The notes: generated by a model not told the origin, from the letters alone. A stretch of 64,000 bases of DNA from Acidobacteriota bacterium (GCA_003224085.1 QHYK01000061.1:1-64000); one strand, 5' to 3'; positions 1-9,074 are shown, counted from the first letter of the stretch. Numbers and translations: made by a program.

Positions 1-165
1 AGCGTCGGCGTCCCGGAGGAAGGTTCTTACGCGGCTGAATACCCGGCCCGCACGTTCCCCTGTCAACGCTTCGACGCTGCCCTTGCGAGCAGCTCCGCAT
101 GACTCGGGGCCGATGTGGGTCGCTAATCCACTACTACCGTATGACTTTTTCATTCACTACACCTC

Positions 166-180
166 GCCGGTTTAACCGGC
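166..180. repeat. Short palindrome upstream of the first gene
   Basis: Arms GCCGGTT and AACCGGC flank a single central base. The palindrome lies 17 bases before the start codon of the NTF2-like gene and just before its AAGGAG ribosome binding site. It could be an operator or a small hairpin. No T-tract follows, so a terminator is unlikely. Confidence 0.35.
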
Positions 181-197
181 GCACAAGGAGAGCCTAC

Positions 198-707
198 ATG
201 AAAAAGTTCCTTGCGTTTTCTGTGCTGGCCGTTGCGAGTGTCTGTCTTCTCTGGATTCCGAGGGCACGCACTGCCGCCAGCGATGAAGCCGAAATTCGTC
301 AACTCTTAGACCGCTGGGCCAAAGCTTTCCGCGCCAGAGACCTCAACGGGATCATGTCCATCTACGAACCGGGGCAAGCTCTCGTGGCATACGACATCGT
401 GCCTCCGCTGCAATACAGCGGGTTCGACGCCTATAAAAAAGACTATCAGGAATTTCTCGACCAGTTTCAGGGGCCCATCGAGGTCGAATATCCCGACGTG
501 AAAATCTTTGCCGGTGACACCATAGCCTTTAGTCGTGGCCTGGAGCGGATTAGTGGAACCATGAAGAACGGACAGAAGTCCGACATCTGGGTGCGCTTTA
601 CCGAGTGCTACCGCAAAACCAATGGCCACTGGCTGGCTATACACGACCACGTCTCGGTGCCCGCCGACCTCGACAGCGGCAAAGCGGTGTTGAACCTCAA
701 GCCGTGA
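198..707 (+). CDS. Secreted NTF2/SnoaL-like protein
   Basis: A 169-residue protein. I chose the ATG at 198 because AAGGAG lies 7 bases upstream and because the residues that follow form a clean signal peptide (MKKFLAFSVLAVASVCLLW, then ARTAAS). The mature part begins DEAEIRQLLDRWAKAFRARD, the typical first helix of the DUF4440/SnoaL ketosteroid-isomerase-like fold, and ends in the usual beta-rich segment (WLAIHDHVSVP). Members of this fold bind small molecules or act as enzymes of many kinds; nothing here shows a substrate. The product is expected in the periplasm. The stop codon overlaps the GTG of the following sigma-factor fragment. Confidence 0.75.
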   Translation: MKKFLAFSVLAVASVCLLWIPRARTAASDEAEIRQLLDRWAKAFRARDLNGIMSIYEPGQALVAYDIVPPLQYSGFDAYKKDYQEFLDQFQGPIEVEYPDVKIFAGDTIAFSRGLERISGTMKNGQKSDIWVRFTECYRKTNGHWLAIHDHVSVPADLDSGKAVLNLKP

Positions 708-910
708 GCCCACTGTTTCGCTTGTTGACGGCGTTGGTGGATGAGGCCTACCTTCGCCTGGTCGGGCTGAGCCGTCCCCAGTGGGAGAGCCGCACCATTG
801 CCGCCCAGCTTATGCGCCAGATTCTTGTCGACTATGCCCGCCGCCACTGTGCGGCCAAACGCGGCGCCAGCGTCCCCAAGCTCCCGCTAGAGGACGTCGC
901 TCAAAAATGA
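704..910 (+). pseudogene. Fragment of an ECF sigma factor (acidobacterial type)
   Basis: The translation contains LVDEAYLRLVG, then TIAAQLMRQILVDYARR and AAKRGASVPKLPLEDVA. These match the conserved region 2 segment of acidobacterial ECF sigma factors (ALVHEAYLRLV, FFAVAAQLMRRILVDHAR, KRGG). Around ten residues that normally separate the first two blocks are missing, and the region 4 DNA-binding half is absent because a stop codon follows immediately. The first codon, GTG, overlaps the stop codon of the preceding gene. I read it as a decayed remnant, not a working regulator. Confidence 0.6.
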
Positions 911-974
911 AGACTCTTCTCCTGAGACAGTCGCTTTATGTTTTGGCTTTTCATTCCGCAGTTGAAAGTGGGCC

Positions 975-1130
975 ACACGACGCCAAGCACTTGCAGTGTC
1001 CCATTTCAGCGGCCACGATCAGCGGGATCCCGCCGGTTAGACGGTTCTTTCGATTCACATCAGCTCCTTTGGAAACAAGGAAGCTGACCATTTCTTCATG
1101 CCCTCCAACCGAAGCACCCGAAAGCGGAGT
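975..1130 (-). pseudogene. Ankyrin-repeat remnant
   Basis: The minus-strand translation reads TPLSGASVGGHEEMVSFLVS, then KGADVNRKNRLTGG and IPLIVAAEMGH. That is one and a half ankyrin repeats (TPLH.AA..GH..VV..LL..GADVN). Sequence on both sides in the same frame is not ankyrin-like, and no start codon or full protein surrounds it. This is probably the residue of a longer ankyrin protein. Confidence 0.55.
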
Positions 1131-1310
1131 CGTTGGTCGGGCGCAGGTCGGATTTGCCGCAAACGGTTTCGCTTCTACGGCAAGAGGATTAGTGACTGCG
1201 ACGAATGAATGCCAACGGCCAACAACTACAGTAGGAACCACGCGCATGCAATTACGATTAAGCACCCAGAAGACGACGACGCTGAGGGGAAACAATATGG
1301 TGGGGAATTT

Positions 1311-1694
1311 TCAAGCGGCCCCGACACTCTTCCCGAATGCCTGAATCGCGTTCTCTTCATCATCCAGCACATCCAGCAGCGTATCGAGCTTCGTAATCTT
1401 CAGCAGTGTTTTCACCTGCAAAGTGGGCTTCAAGAGCTTCAATTCCGCGCCGTGATTGCGCGCCGAGGCAAACGCGCCCGCCAATTGCCCCGCACCCGAA
1501 CTGTCTACAAATCTTACGCTGGCGAGATTGAGAAGGATCTTTTTCTGCCCATTCTCAATCAATTCGTGAACCTTTTCCCCAAGCACTACGCCGCTCTCTG
1601 GCCCGAACGCGTAGGGGGCGCCCAGGCTCAGTAGCCCGTTCAAATCAAGGATGGTCACATCGCCTCTCTGCCGAACACCGCAATTGAGAGTCAT
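1311..1694 (-). CDS. STAS-domain protein, anti-sigma factor antagonist type
   Basis: A 127-residue single-domain protein. It has the STAS pattern of SpoIIAA-like antagonists: an N-terminal beta strand (GDVTILDLNG), then RFVDSSGAGQLAGAF, where the first serine of DSSG is the usual phosphorylation site, then alternating helices to the C-terminus. Such proteins relieve an anti-sigma kinase when unphosphorylated. No partner kinase or phosphatase is encoded next to it, so it probably acts in trans. The ATG at 1694 is preceded by AGGAGG-like sequence (rc of cgttcctcctgc). Length and fold are complete. Confidence 0.85.
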   Translation of the reverse strand: MTLNCGVRQRGDVTILDLNGLLSLGAPYAFGPESGVVLGEKVHELIENGQKKILLNLASVRFVDSSGAGQLAGAFASARNHGAELKLLKPTLQVKTLLKITKLDTLLDVLDDEENAIQAFGKSVGAA

Positions 1695-1790
1695 GGTCGT
1701 TCCTCCTGCACACTCACAGTCTTCAGGTAAACTGGAATTTGTGATTTAACGGAAAATTTCCGATTTCAACTTTATCCTTGCCAACACCCT

Positions 1791-2309
1791 ATGCTTGCCG
1801 CCCTCTGGTGTCAAGCTCAGTTTGCTATGGCCCTAGCCTTAGTGGGAATCCTGATTCTCATCGCCGGCATCGTCGAAAAACGGAACTCGAAAGGAGAAGC
1901 GAATGATCTGAACGTCAGACAGGCAGGGATCATCGGAGCCGTGCAGGGGCTCTGCTTGCCATTTCGCGGATTCTCACGGTCCGGGGCCACAATCTCTACA
2001 GGAATGCTTTTGGGAGCGGCCAAAGCGCGTGTTGAAATGTTCAGTTTTGCCCTGGCTGTAGTTCTGACGCCGATCGTCGTTGCACGCGAGGTAGGGCGAG
2101 TCGTTCATGCTGAACATACGAATGGCACAGCAGGTTTGGCTTCAGCAGTATTTCCTAGCCTGCTGGGTGCAGTTCTTGCGTTCCTTGCTGGCCTCTTTGC
2201 GTCGAAGTGGCTGAGCCGATGGCTTGAGAGTGGACGGTGGTATCTCTTCGGTATCTACTGCCTGATTGCTGCCACAGTCGTGGGCTATCTACGCCACCTG
2301 GGCTACTGA
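1791..2309 (+). pseudogene. uppP: 5'-truncated undecaprenyl-diphosphatase (UppP/BacA)
   Basis: A 172-residue hydrophobic protein carrying the second UppP signature (GIIGAVQGLCLPFRGFSRSG, then ATISTGMLLG) and the C-terminal membrane helices. Full-length UppP is about 260-290 residues and begins with a first catalytic motif (E..PVSSTGH) that is absent here; upstream sequence belongs to the promoter side of the STAS gene. Within the signature the usual P-G-x-S-R-S-G is FRGFSRSG, so the proline is displaced. UppP recycles the lipid carrier for cell-wall and polysaccharide synthesis, but this copy is probably not functional. Confidence 0.7.
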
Positions 2310-2810
2310 TCTTTCTAGTGCCCGACAAACAGCAGTCGATCAAGGCCAGTCTCTCCTCACTTTCCCGAAGTCCCGTTCGATGACATCGCCAGTGATCTCC
2401 TCGATCGCCGTTTGTGCACCGTGAGGGCGACTTGTCCGGCAATCTGCCTTACCAAGACCTGCCACCCGCTCCAAGAGTCAATCGATACCGGATACTGGTA
2501 CAACATTCGATTTTTCACGCTTTGTACCACTTCGCGAATGGGATACGTCCAAAAACTGGGTCCTGGTTGGAGCTAGTTGAACATCGTAATGTTAAGTTTT
2601 CCACGGAGGTAGCGGCATGAGAACAGTGTTCTTGGAGGCCGCGGCTTTGGGTCTACTGCGGTTTGTTTTCAATGACTTCCGTCCACCGCCCTTTAATTCG
2701 TTTCGAACTCATACTGCTCTCCACCCGAGTAAAGACGATTGTGCTTTGACTTGTCCAGTTACGCCACATTTACCAGGCGCATGTCAGTTCGTTACCGCGA
2801 ATTCTTACAT
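2310..2810. other. Intergenic stretch without recognisable gene
   Basis: Short open frames here have no family-like pattern, no convincing ribosome binding sites and no consistent codon use. I see no RNA gene or repeat. The region separates the truncated uppP from the convergent secreted protein. Confidence 0.4.
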
Positions 2811-4055
2811 TCAGGGAAGTTTCGGGCCTTCGAACGCCTGAAGGTCAAGGACCTCGACGATTCCGTCGAGTCGCCCCGAGCGCGCCCCATACATGGCAGC
2901 AAGTAGTGAGCCGTGAGGGGAAAGAGCAATCTCCCCAAGCGGATGTTTTCGGTCCCCAGCTAAGCGCGTCTCGCAGATGTGTCGGCCCTCCAATGTCTCG
3001 TAGATTATTGCGCGATCGGGCGCTGCGCCCAAAATTCTGTCGAATAAACACTCAAACCAAGATGCGTCGCAGAAACTCTTGTAGACAAGCGCACCAAACA
3101 GGTGGCCATCTCGCGAAGCGGTAATCGTAACTATGTCTGTGTGTGGTGCGAATGGCTGATCTTTGAAAAGCAGTTTGCCAGATGTGTCGACACCAACCAA
3201 TCGATTCTCACAATCCCTAAACGCCAACCTATCGTTACCGATAAACTCGGGCCCCATAAATTGGTTCGCGCACGACCTGGGTTCGGGAATCGAATAGATT
3301 GCGCGCCACGGTTCGTCGACCTTGGCAAGCAGAACTTGATTGTGTGTTTCAATGGCCACTGCATTCTCGGCAGCAGTAATGTTGATTACAGGGCCAGCCG
3401 TGGCCCAGGAGTGCATTGCTTGAAGTGAGTCAGCATCGAGCAATTCCAGCTGGATCTGTCGGTCCGCGTACGATTCTATGATAACCCTGTGACCGCTCCA
3501 CGACACAATCGCATGTGAAAAGGTGCTGCCTGGCCCGTTTGGTGGCAACCTTCGGCGCCCAAGCAATTCGAACGAACTGGAAAACAACCGGATTTCTCCA
3601 GATGCATCTACAAGGAAGCGTCCATCATGCGTTGGAACTATCTGGAAACTTGAAGTGGCGCTTGACCAATCTTGTGTGGCTCGTAGTTTTCCAGTCCTGG
3701 CGTCCAGCAAAAATGTTCGGAATGGAATTGGAGCGGAAGGGGAGGCGACTTTTCCAGCTTGCGCCCTCGAAGGACTGACTGACGTCGCCAATGTGAGTGC
3801 CAGGAGGTCGTCCTCGACAAAGCTAACGCTGACACACTTAACGCAGCGATTTAACTCGTGCTTCGAGTCTGCAAATTCACTTAGTGCTATCCGCAGGGCA
3901 GGACGTCTCTCGTCTCTGGAGGTCTGTTCCGAGTCAGTCTTCTGGACCGTGGAAAAAAGCGCAGGGAGGACGACGAACGCCGAGAAAAGAATTACCCCTA
4001 GCCATTGCTGAATCATCTGACCGCTCCTGGCGCGTGATTCATCAGAAATATTCAT
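2811..4055 (-). CDS. Secreted beta-propeller-like protein of unknown function
   Basis: A 414-residue protein with an N-terminal hydrophobic segment (WLGVILFSAFVVLPALF) that serves as signal or anchor. The rest consists of repeated beta-strand blades of the WD40/YVTN style: LLALTLATS, FRTFLLDARTGKLRAT, HDGRFLVDASGEIRLF, ASRDGHLFGALV and LSPHGSLLAAMYG, with 'S..G..LA' turns. Similar hypothetical proteins are common in Acidobacteriota genomes. No catalytic residues are evident. Two cysteine pairs (CVKC, and C..F near CDASWFECLF) may form disulfides or ligate something. The function is unknown. Confidence 0.65.
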   Translation of the reverse strand: MNISDESRARSGQMIQQWLGVILFSAFVVLPALFSTVQKTDSEQTSRDERRPALRIALSEFADSKHELNRCVKCVSVSFVEDDLLALTLATSVSPSRAQAGKVASPSAPIPFRTFLLDARTGKLRATQDWSSATSSFQIVPTHDGRFLVDASGEIRLFSSSFELLGRRRLPPNGPGSTFSHAIVSWSGHRVIIESYADRQIQLELLDADSLQAMHSWATAGPVINITAAENAVAIETHNQVLLAKVDEPWRAIYSIPEPRSCANQFMGPEFIGNDRLAFRDCENRLVGVDTSGKLLFKDQPFAPHTDIVTITASRDGHLFGALVYKSFCDASWFECLFDRILGAAPDRAIIYETLEGRHICETRLAGDRKHPLGEIALSPHGSLLAAMYGARSGRLDGIVEVLDLQAFEGPKLP

Positions 4056-4449
4056 TTCAAGCTTCTCGCACTCGATACGGTGCCACTTCCATCGCCATTA
4101 TTGCCTATCAGCAAAGTCTGGAAACCGCAACGTGGAGGTCAAGGTAGTTGGAGGGAAATTCTTTCAACCGCCACCGGAATATGGCACGGCGCGGTGAGTT
4201 GATGGCTGCCCGGCAGATCCACGTCCATCTGATTAGGATAACCGGTCTCACGAACAAGCTACAGGTTCAACCCAGACGGAAGCTCGATCTGTGGTAAGGC
4301 TGCCACGAAGTCGCCGAGAAAAGTTCGGAAATCGTCCCCTTGGGCGCGCCACTTATTTTTGCGGCTTCTTATCAACAACATCCAAGACAACCCTTGTTTT
4401 CCTTTCGAACTCCGGTTGGCATTCTGGCCGTTAGCTGACGAGGGCCGGC
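4056..4449. other. Intergenic stretch, nothing recognised
   Basis: No coding or RNA signal is seen on either strand. It ends at an IS3-type orfA stub. Confidence 0.4.
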
Positions 4450-4533
4450 TTACGGGGTGGTCTTCCCGTTCGCGATCTCCACTTCAATTTGCCGCAGCAG
4501 CGTGATGATCTGTTCCGGCTTGTAACGTTTCAT
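4450..4533 (-). pseudogene. N-terminal stub of an IS3-family transposase OrfA
   Basis: The minus strand encodes MKRYKPEQIITLLRQIEVEI and then ANGKTTP before a stop codon. This is the characteristic first helix of OrfA of IS3/IS407-type elements (K.YKPEQIV.LLRQIEV.IANGKT). The helix-turn-helix that normally follows, and OrfB, are absent, so only the 5' end of an element survives. Confidence 0.7.
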
Positions 4534-4605
4534 CAACACACCAGCGCTCCTCCTGAGTGAATTCTCTCTCACTCCCGCTGGTACAAAAATGCCCGGTCAG
4601 CTAAA

Positions 4606-6444
4606 CTAGTTGGTGATGCTGGCTGTCGTGCCGTCGAGTTTCGTGATCCTGATCGTGAACGGCTCGTTGTAAGACTTGGCCCGGTCCTGCAGGACGGTGA
4701 GAGCAACCTGCTCGCCCAGCAGAATCGAGTTCAGGGTTGAACTGCGGAAATGAATGCCGGCGTGGATCCCGTGACCAAACGAGATGTTGAAGGCCAGCTT
4801 GCTCAGTTCTCCGTTAATAGTCAGACTGTCGCGGTCCGCGCCCGTGTAGACGTCGAGCGAGCTGCCATCCTGTCTGGGCTCGCATACGTCCCGTCCCATG
4901 CGTGTGAGCAGCTGCCGGATGTTCTGGCTGCCGTCAAAGAAGAATTTCAGTGCCGTGATGCACGCGCCGCCGACCGATCCGTGGCCCGTGGGGTCGCACG
5001 GGTGCGTCGGCGAACCCTCGGGGAATGCCTGGGGTAGCAAGTAGCTGCCATAGGTCGAGAGGATGATGGGAAGCACGGCTGAAGACAGGACGTCTGAGTG
5101 CAGCGCCAATGACGCTAGGGGAGGTCCTGTAATGTTGGTAAGGCTCGCTAGGCGCGCTTGCACCAGGGCCCCATATTCCTCCGGCCGCATCCGCAGGTTA
5201 ACGATCCACTTGTAGAACCAGGCGGCTTTCAGCGCTCGTGTGGCCACTTCCGCGAGCAGGCTCGCGGCGTCCGGCCCGCCGAGGGTGGCGAAAGCTTTTT
5301 CCGTCCTCGAGCCAATATAGGGATTACCCGGGTTCAGCGGTGTGCCCATTTGCGCGAGCAAGAGAAAGGCGACGAAATACGCCTGGTAGAGCACGTCCGC
5401 GTGGGTATACGCGGCGAGGTCTCGACCGTCACGGATGTACCGAAATTGGTTATCAAAGGCCAATCGGCGACCCGAGTCGCCGCCGTTTTGGACCAGCTGG
5501 TACTCACTGACCGAGGTCATGAAGTCGCTCCCGCCGCCACCTACGGGAAGGAACGTCTGGTACTGCTGGCTGAGGGGCTGTACGCCGAGGAACGTGGGCT
5601 GGATCATGAACTGGGAGACGTACGGTCCTTGAACGTTGCCGTCGCCCACGAAGACCTGCCCGCGGAACAGATTCTGCGGTGTGACCGGTAACGGGTACTC
5701 GTTATTCGCCCCGCTTAGGAGGAATGACCGGCTGTTTATGTCCGCCACGGCCTCAAAAACTGTCGTGTTGTTCGGGTAGTCGCTGAAGGGCACGTCGCGC
5801 AGCAGAGCCGCCCAGTAGTGCTCGACCTGCTCGGCCGCTGTCTGCGCGCTGGCTACGCTCGGCGATGGTGGTTCGACAGTGGCATGTGAGTCGCGGCCTT
5901 CCAAGTCGAATGCAAGTGAAATCTGTGGGCCATTCTGCCTCGAGTTGGGCCCTCCGCCGGGGGTCCCAACAATGATGCTTTCGAAGTCTATGAACTTCCC
6001 GCTCGTAAGAGCATTTGTTAGGCTGAGCCAGGAGGTACGGTTCGGTACGCCGAGGGCGTCGTGTACCAGGGCTTTACTGTAGTTGCCACTGAAATCCGCG
6101 AACTTCATCGCATCGCCATTGTCCGGTCGAACCCCAACACTGATGTCCTCGGCTTGGGCCGTGCTCGTGCGGTAATTTAAGTTGGCAGCCTGGCGAGCCG
6201 TAGACTCATAGTTCACCACCGACGCCTCAGCGACCGAGTGCCTTCCGCCGACCAGGGGTTCAAGTGGAATGGAGCCGGCTGCTATAGCCACAGCGGCCAC
6301 GCCGCCGACTTTGCCCAGGAAGGAGCGTCGGCTGGGATCCTCGGGATGCCTTGGTTGATCAGCGTTAGCTGTTGGCCGACGGCCCTTCTTGCTCGTAATG
6401 GACAACTCTTCACGCTCCGTTTTGTCGGTTGGCTTTCTCTTCAT
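4606..6444 (-). CDS. Tat-exported vanadium-dependent haloperoxidase homologue
   Basis: A 612-residue protein. Near residue 40 it has a twin-arginine signal (SRRSFLGKVGG followed by AAVAIAAG), preceded by an unusually long, charged N-terminus. The C-terminal third has the vanadate pocket of bromoperoxidase-type enzymes: KWIVNLRMRPE (Lys and Arg seven residues apart), then FPEGSPTHPCDPTGH with the TGH/SGH loop, and AGIHFRSS containing the acid-base histidine. Such enzymes oxidise halides with hydrogen peroxide. Oddity: the usual arginine about six residues before that histidine is not visible (the segment reads FGHGIHAGIH), so vanadate binding may be altered. The protein is expected in the periplasm, cofactor loaded before or after export. 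No operon partner. Confidence 0.8.
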   Translation of the reverse strand: MKRKPTDKTEREELSITSKKGRRPTANADQPRHPEDPSRRSFLGKVGGVAAVAIAAGSIPLEPLVGGRHSVAEASVVNYESTARQAANLNYRTSTAQAEDISVGVRPDNGDAMKFADFSGNYSKALVHDALGVPNRTSWLSLTNALTSGKFIDFESIIVGTPGGGPNSRQNGPQISLAFDLEGRDSHATVEPPSPSVASAQTAAEQVEHYWAALLRDVPFSDYPNNTTVFEAVADINSRSFLLSGANNEYPLPVTPQNLFRGQVFVGDGNVQGPYVSQFMIQPTFLGVQPLSQQYQTFLPVGGGGSDFMTSVSEYQLVQNGGDSGRRLAFDNQFRYIRDGRDLAAYTHADVLYQAYFVAFLLLAQMGTPLNPGNPYIGSRTEKAFATLGGPDAASLLAEVATRALKAAWFYKWIVNLRMRPEEYGALVQARLASLTNITGPPLASLALHSDVLSSAVLPIILSTYGSYLLPQAFPEGSPTHPCDPTGHGSVGGACITALKFFFDGSQNIRQLLTRMGRDVCEPRQDGSSLDVYTGADRDSLTINGELSKLAFNISFGHGIHAGIHFRSSTLNSILLGEQVALTVLQDRAKSYNEPFTIRITKLDGTTASITN

Positions 6445-7029
6445 GGCAGTCTACCTCCAGGACACGGTTAGTAATATTCCTCCAGTTTGGATCGCAGCCG
6501 GTGTGCTTTTACGCGCGCAATCAGATCGGTTCGCTCAGCAAGCGCCAAAGGGTGACGCGACTATCCGCACGACGGTGCCCTCGGCCAACACTGCCCGGAA
6601 GGTCTACGCCAGGAAGAACCGCGACGGGAGGAGGCCTTGACGAGCTCACAGAGAAGACACACATAGACCCTCAGGTTTCATGAACACCTTCCTTCTACAG
6701 GCAGATTGACTGCCATTGACCTTCAGTGCTGAACTAACCTGGACTTAACGACGGGACAAATCGTTGATACTCCAACGTTTGACCGAGGGTGAGCCGCGCC
6801 GCCACGACCACTGACAAACTGCCACGTTCGGCCCATCTCAACTCCTAGAATGCCGGTCTCGGACCAACACCCCAATATGACTTTTGATTCTCCTGGGATT
6901 GGTTGCGGGGGACTTCGTAGCGAGAACCGGGGAGTTTGGCAATCAGGTCCTTACCGGGATTTCGAGTCGGGTGTAGACCTGGCCTTGATCGTAAGTAGCT
7001 GACAGAAAAGCGTTTACTGTTCCATTGTG
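6445..7029. other. Intergenic stretch between haloperoxidase and AbiE locus
   Basis: No gene is supported. The first part is the upstream region of the haloperoxidase gene. The last hundred bases lead into the AbiE operator. Confidence 0.4.
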
Positions 7030-7055
7030 TCAAGTTTTTCGATCGTAAAACTTGA
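7030..7055. promoter_or_regulatory. Inverted-repeat operator of the AbiE-type locus
   Basis: Perfect 9-base arms TCAAGTTTT and AAAACTTGA are separated by 8 bases with a CGATCG centre. The right arm overlaps the -35 box of the promoter of the downstream pair. AbiEi-type antitoxins are known to repress their own operon by binding inverted repeats, and this placement fits that role. Confidence 0.6.
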
Positions 7056-7080
7056 CATTTTTCGGGGTAACGCGTATTGT
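7052..7080 (+). promoter_or_regulatory. Sigma-70-like promoter of the AbiE-type operon
   Basis: TTGACA and TATTGT are separated by exactly 17 bases. The -10 box ends 7 bases before the ATG at 7088, so the transcript is likely to begin at or next to the start codon (leaderless). The -35 box overlaps the operator repeat. Confidence 0.65.
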
Positions 7081-7087
7081 ATGAGAC

Positions 7088-7816
7088 ATGAGGACGAGAT
7101 CAGAAAATTCTGTTGCTGGTATGGTTCGTAAAGGCATCGAAGAAGCCGGCCCAGGGGAGCTCTGGACTTACGCGGATTTCAAAACTTTGCCTCCGATGGC
7201 TGTGGCTGCTGCGCTAAGCCGAATGACGGCAGAAGGCGCAATTCGCCGCATGCGCAAGGGTGTGTACTATTCGCCCCGAAAGACTCGCTTCGGAGAGATT
7301 TCTCCCGATCCAACAAGTGTCGCTGCTACCCTTCTGAGGAACAAGGGCATCAAGTGGAAGCCGAGTGGGCTGCCCGCCTATAACGGTCTGGGTCTAACAA
7401 CTCAAGTTTCTCCGGTCCTCACACTCGACATGCCTGAAAAAATCTATTCCCTGAGGACTGGATCGGATGCGAAGCTGCGTTTGAGACCGGGTGTGAACGT
7501 GAGTGGGCTGTCGGATAATGAACGGGCTGTCTTGGACGCTATGCGTGATCTTCGGCGCATCCCAACTTCCCCCGTCGAAGCCGTAAGGAAGATTAGAGAT
7601 ATGTTTGCAGCTAAGCGATTTTCTTTCAGCCGACTTGCTCGACGTGCCCTCAATGAACCGCCAAGGGTGAGAGCGCTTTTAGGAGCGATCGGGTGCGAAC
7701 TGGGAGCAGATCGTAAGGCACTTACTGCCCTCAGGAAGTCACTGAATCCCATGACAACCTTCCGGCTCGGCGTGGCCGAGGCACTGCCGCATGCCAGCGA
7801 GTGGCAGATTCAATGA
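7088..7816 (+). CDS. AbiEi/DUF6088-type antitoxin and transcriptional regulator
   Basis: A 242-residue protein with an N-terminal winged-helix region. ELWTYADFKTLPPMAVAAAL, then SRMTAEGAIRRMRKGVYYSP, is the DUF6088/AbiEi signature of abortive-infection type IV antitoxins. The C-terminal half is helical. The family both represses its operon through inverted repeats and counteracts the nucleotidyltransferase toxin. The gene overlaps the next one by four bases (ATGA), which implies translational coupling. No Shine-Dalgarno sequence is needed if the mRNA is leaderless, as the promoter spacing suggests. Confidence 0.85.
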   Translation: MRTRSENSVAGMVRKGIEEAGPGELWTYADFKTLPPMAVAAALSRMTAEGAIRRMRKGVYYSPRKTRFGEISPDPTSVAATLLRNKGIKWKPSGLPAYNGLGLTTQVSPVLTLDMPEKIYSLRTGSDAKLRLRPGVNVSGLSDNERAVLDAMRDLRRIPTSPVEAVRKIRDMFAAKRFSFSRLARRALNEPPRVRALLGAIGCELGADRKALTALRKSLNPMTTFRLGVAEALPHASEWQIQ

Positions 7817-8742
7817 AAACATACGCGAGCGAGCTGCAGGATTTCTCTGACCTCCTGCAAGCAGCCGCACAATCGAGAGCAACACGCGCCGCAATCGTCG
7901 AAAAAGACTATTACTTGACTAGGGCATTGCGGGCGCTCGTCGGAAGTCATAGCGGCCAGTTTGTGCTCAAGGGTGGTACGAGTCTGTCCAAAGGATGGCA
8001 ATTGCTCCAACGTTTCTCTGAGGATATCGACTTACTACTGAGAGACGAAGCCAATTCGGGAAAAGCAGCAAAGCACACCCGACTCAAAAAATGTTCAGGA
8101 ACTATCGAGCAGACTGAGGGATTCAAGTCGTCGGAAGTTCGCGATTCTGAGACCGGGATACACAGGGCAGTTGCTTTCACCTATTCCAGCATAGCAACCG
8201 ATCTGCCGGGGTTGAGCAAAACCGTAATATTGGAAGCGGGGTACCGAGGGAACACAGCGCAGGCAGAGAGGCGTCCAATCCGATCTATGGTTGCTGAATA
8301 TGCTACAGCACACGGACAAACGGGTCTTGCAGCTGATCTCAATCCATTTGATATTGAGGTGCAAGACCTTCGTAGGACTTTCGTCGAGAAGTTATTTGCG
8401 GCACACGCGGCCTACACAAAGGACTTCGCGGCCGCTGGGAAAGCCCGTCACTATTACGATCTCAGCGAGCTGTGCAAGCGACCAGAAGTCAGCAAATTTG
8501 TTGGCACCGACCAGTATCGCGAACGCGTGACAGAAGTGCGCGAGTTTTCTCGGGAGACCTTTCGAGGGCAAGCACTGCCGGAAGCGAACTCATTTGCAGC
8601 GAGTCCAGCTTTCCAACCTAATGCTGAGGGCCTAAGAGCACTGGAACGGAACTACCGAGCTGACGCAGACTTCTTCTTCGCCGCACAGCCGCCGATAAGC
8701 AACGTATTGCAGATCATCGCTAAGCTGCTACCCAAACTCTGA
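7813..8742 (+). CDS. AbiEii-type nucleotidyltransferase toxin
   Basis: About 309 residues. I prefer the ATG at 7813, which overlaps the antitoxin stop codon (ATGA); an in-frame GTG at 7801 is the alternative. The core motifs are IVEKDYYLTRALRAL, then FVLKGGTSLSKGW and RFSEDIDLLL, the four-part nucleotidyltransferase signature of AbiEii/MenA-like toxins (G-G-T-S...SEDID). Known members transfer nucleotides to target RNAs, often tRNA, and block growth during phage attack. A later RHYYDLSEL segment also matches the family. The protein appears complete. Confidence 0.9.
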   Translation: MKTYASELQDFSDLLQAAAQSRATRAAIVEKDYYLTRALRALVGSHSGQFVLKGGTSLSKGWQLLQRFSEDIDLLLRDEANSGKAAKHTRLKKCSGTIEQTEGFKSSEVRDSETGIHRAVAFTYSSIATDLPGLSKTVILEAGYRGNTAQAERRPIRSMVAEYATAHGQTGLAADLNPFDIEVQDLRRTFVEKLFAAHAAYTKDFAAAGKARHYYDLSELCKRPEVSKFVGTDQYRERVTEVREFSRETFRGQALPEANSFAASPAFQPNAEGLRALERNYRADADFFFAAQPPISNVLQIIAKLLPKL

Positions 8743-8964
8743 AATAACCCCCGCACTGGACTAGGCAGCCTGTTGCGACCAACGGGATACAGCCGAACGG
8801 CAGTACTTTTACTACGCGGCAGATGGTTCCGAGAGCTTAAAATCGGGCATTTTCGTTGACCTCCAATCCTGGTTTTTCGAGCCGGGTTGTCCCTATCGAA
8901 AATGCTTTCTGGCGTGAACGTCTTTGAAATCAGCGACATTCAAGAAGATGAATCAGGCCGCTCC
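8743..8964. other. Intergenic region downstream of the toxin
   Basis: No gene is recognised. A terminator is not clear. Confidence 0.3.
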
Positions 8965-8985
8965 GAATGTAACGATGTTACATTC
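8965..8985. promoter_or_regulatory. Perfect inverted repeat, probable operator
   Basis: Arms GAATGTAAC and GTTACATTC are separated by GAT. A 9-base perfect dyad with a 3-base centre is typical of a dimeric repressor site (TetR- or GntR-sized). It is about 200 bases upstream of the outer-membrane receptor gene. No regulator gene is adjacent. Confidence 0.5.
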
Positions 8986-9074
8986 TGTAGAAAACAGCTG
9001 AATGGACTTTTTGCGTACCACTTTTGTCTCTCTCGCTTTGTCCCGCAATGCGGAATACCATTCCGAAAAATCTC

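Noticed and set aside
2617-2841. Small plus-strand frame with an ATG after GGAGGTAGCGGC
   Set aside because: The ribosome-binding-like site is suggestive, but the translation has no family pattern and overlaps the 3' end of the convergent gene.
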